Below are positions 63,602 to 64,000 of a stretch of 64,000 nt of DNA, in pieces. The DNA is from Actinomycetes bacterium. GTDB lineage: Bacteria; Actinomycetota; Acidimicrobiia; IMCC26256; PALSA-610. Each line of letters opens with the position of its first letter. The first letter of the stretch is position 1. The translations under genes and the position numbers were made by a program. The stretch is taken from NCBI GenBank assembly GCA_025360585.1, contig JANYBW010000010.1, positions 48,001-112,000 of the forward strand, read 5' to 3'. Under the pieces are notes generated by a model. The model saw nothing but the letters and a program-made list of their open reading frames with translations, had not been told where the DNA came from and ran no database searches.

Positions 63602-64000
63602 AAGTGCTGCGCTAAGTCAGTCACGTTCGTGTGCGCGTTCAGCCCACTCGGGTTGGGCATCACGTAGGCGTTGCGTCCGCCGAACACCAGCGACTGCAAC
63701 CCGACTTTTGCGTTCCGATCAACCGCGGCGCGATACCCCGAAAGCCCAACGAACACCGTGATCAAAGGCTGGTACTGCTTGACGATTGCGGTGAGTCGCG
63801 CTGCGCCGTCGCAGTATTCCTGAACCGAGAGCTCATCAGCACGCACCGTCGGACGTTTCACGAGATCGGTAAAACCAACCCGATGAGCTCGCAACGCGTG
63901 CTCCGGATCACGATCTACCGAAACGATTCCAGCCTGGATCGCCGCAGGCCAAAAACGATTCCCGGGCCGCGCAAACGGAACACCGAGCGAAACCGAATAG
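63553..64000 (-). CDS. mug: Mismatch-specific uracil/thymine-DNA glycosylase, Mug-like (partial)
   Basis: About 148 codons of the C-terminal portion; the start is beyond the right edge. ARPGNRFWPAAIQAG and HRVGFTDLVKRPT, then VFVGLSGYRAA and MPNPSGLNAHTN are the Mug/TDG nucleotide-binding motifs. Removes U or T from G mismatches. It overlaps the end of the transaldolase gene, which is unusual but short. Confidence 0.88.
   Translation of the reverse strand, partial: YSVSLGVPFARPGNRFWPAAIQAGIVSVDRDPEHALRAHRVGFTDLVKRPTVRADELSVQEYCDGAARLTAIVKQYQPLITVFVGLSGYRAAVDRNAKVGLQSLVFGGRNAYVMPNPSGLNAHTNVTDLAQHFQSVARLASKVASTSR

Overview
The window looks like a chromosome segment of a moderately GC-rich Actinomycetota, most likely class Acidimicrobiia. 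The clues are a Pup-Dop-ARC pupylation set, a GuaB1-type purine enzyme with CBS domains, many luciferase-like flavin oxidoreductases, a TIGR03084-type protein beside an AtuA/acyl-CoA carboxylase locus, frequent GTG starts and promoters whose -10 box lies only 5-7 nt from the start codon (leaderless mRNAs). I found no rRNA, tRNA, CRISPR array, prophage or insertion sequence. Taxonomy is inferred from gene content only.

Layout. 1-6660 (minus): a tightly overlapping argCJBDFRG operon with an ArgR-like site over a leaderless promoter. 6926-8098 (minus): a gene interrupted by one in-frame UGA, followed at once by PLC and a hairpin; I read it as a GrdB/PrdB-type selenoprotein. 8286-16483 (plus): metal-beta-lactamase hydrolase, carbonic anhydrase, a secreted Gly-rich protein, tRNA-dihydrouridine synthase, Maf, acetyltransferase, GuaB1-type GMP reductase, SsuD-like monooxygenase and a glutamine amidotransferase. 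16525-25580: a CLC-F fluoride antiporter, flavin enzymes, a MarR regulator facing an amidohydrolase/nitronate monooxygenase pair, a VOC protein and a LigD-like primase-polymerase. 25579-35123: a membrane protein, then AtuA-like protein, TIGR03084 protein and acyl-CoA carboxylase alpha and beta, divergent from an acyl-CoA dehydrogenase and a TetR regulator. 35130-39932: a PIN/Phd toxin-antitoxin pair, a 58-bp repeat element, a short-chain dehydrogenase, a zinc alcohol dehydrogenase and a FadH-like flavoenzyme.

39944-43726 (minus) encodes Pup, Dop and the ARC ATPase without proteasome subunits or PafA beside them. 43965-46606 holds a ferredoxin and an exported carotenoid-oxygenase-like lipoprotein under a TetR operator. 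46774-53056 (minus) is a run of overlapping genes: MarP-like protease, TrmI, TtuA-like tRNA thiolase, a TtuB-like sulfur carrier ending GGA, three small membrane proteins and an ADP-forming acyl-CoA synthetase whose beta subunit carries an in-frame remnant of a luciferase-like oxidoreductase. 53142-64000 holds an acetyltransferase, an acyl-CoA synthetase, an amino-sugar set (GH84, GT2, NagA), a FIST sensor protein, transketolase, transaldolase and the end of a Mug-type DNA glycosylase.

Many same-strand neighbours overlap by 4 nt (ATGA or GTGA), so they are probably translationally coupled. Several intergenic regions carry short tandem repeats (14, 15, 51 and 58 bp units).
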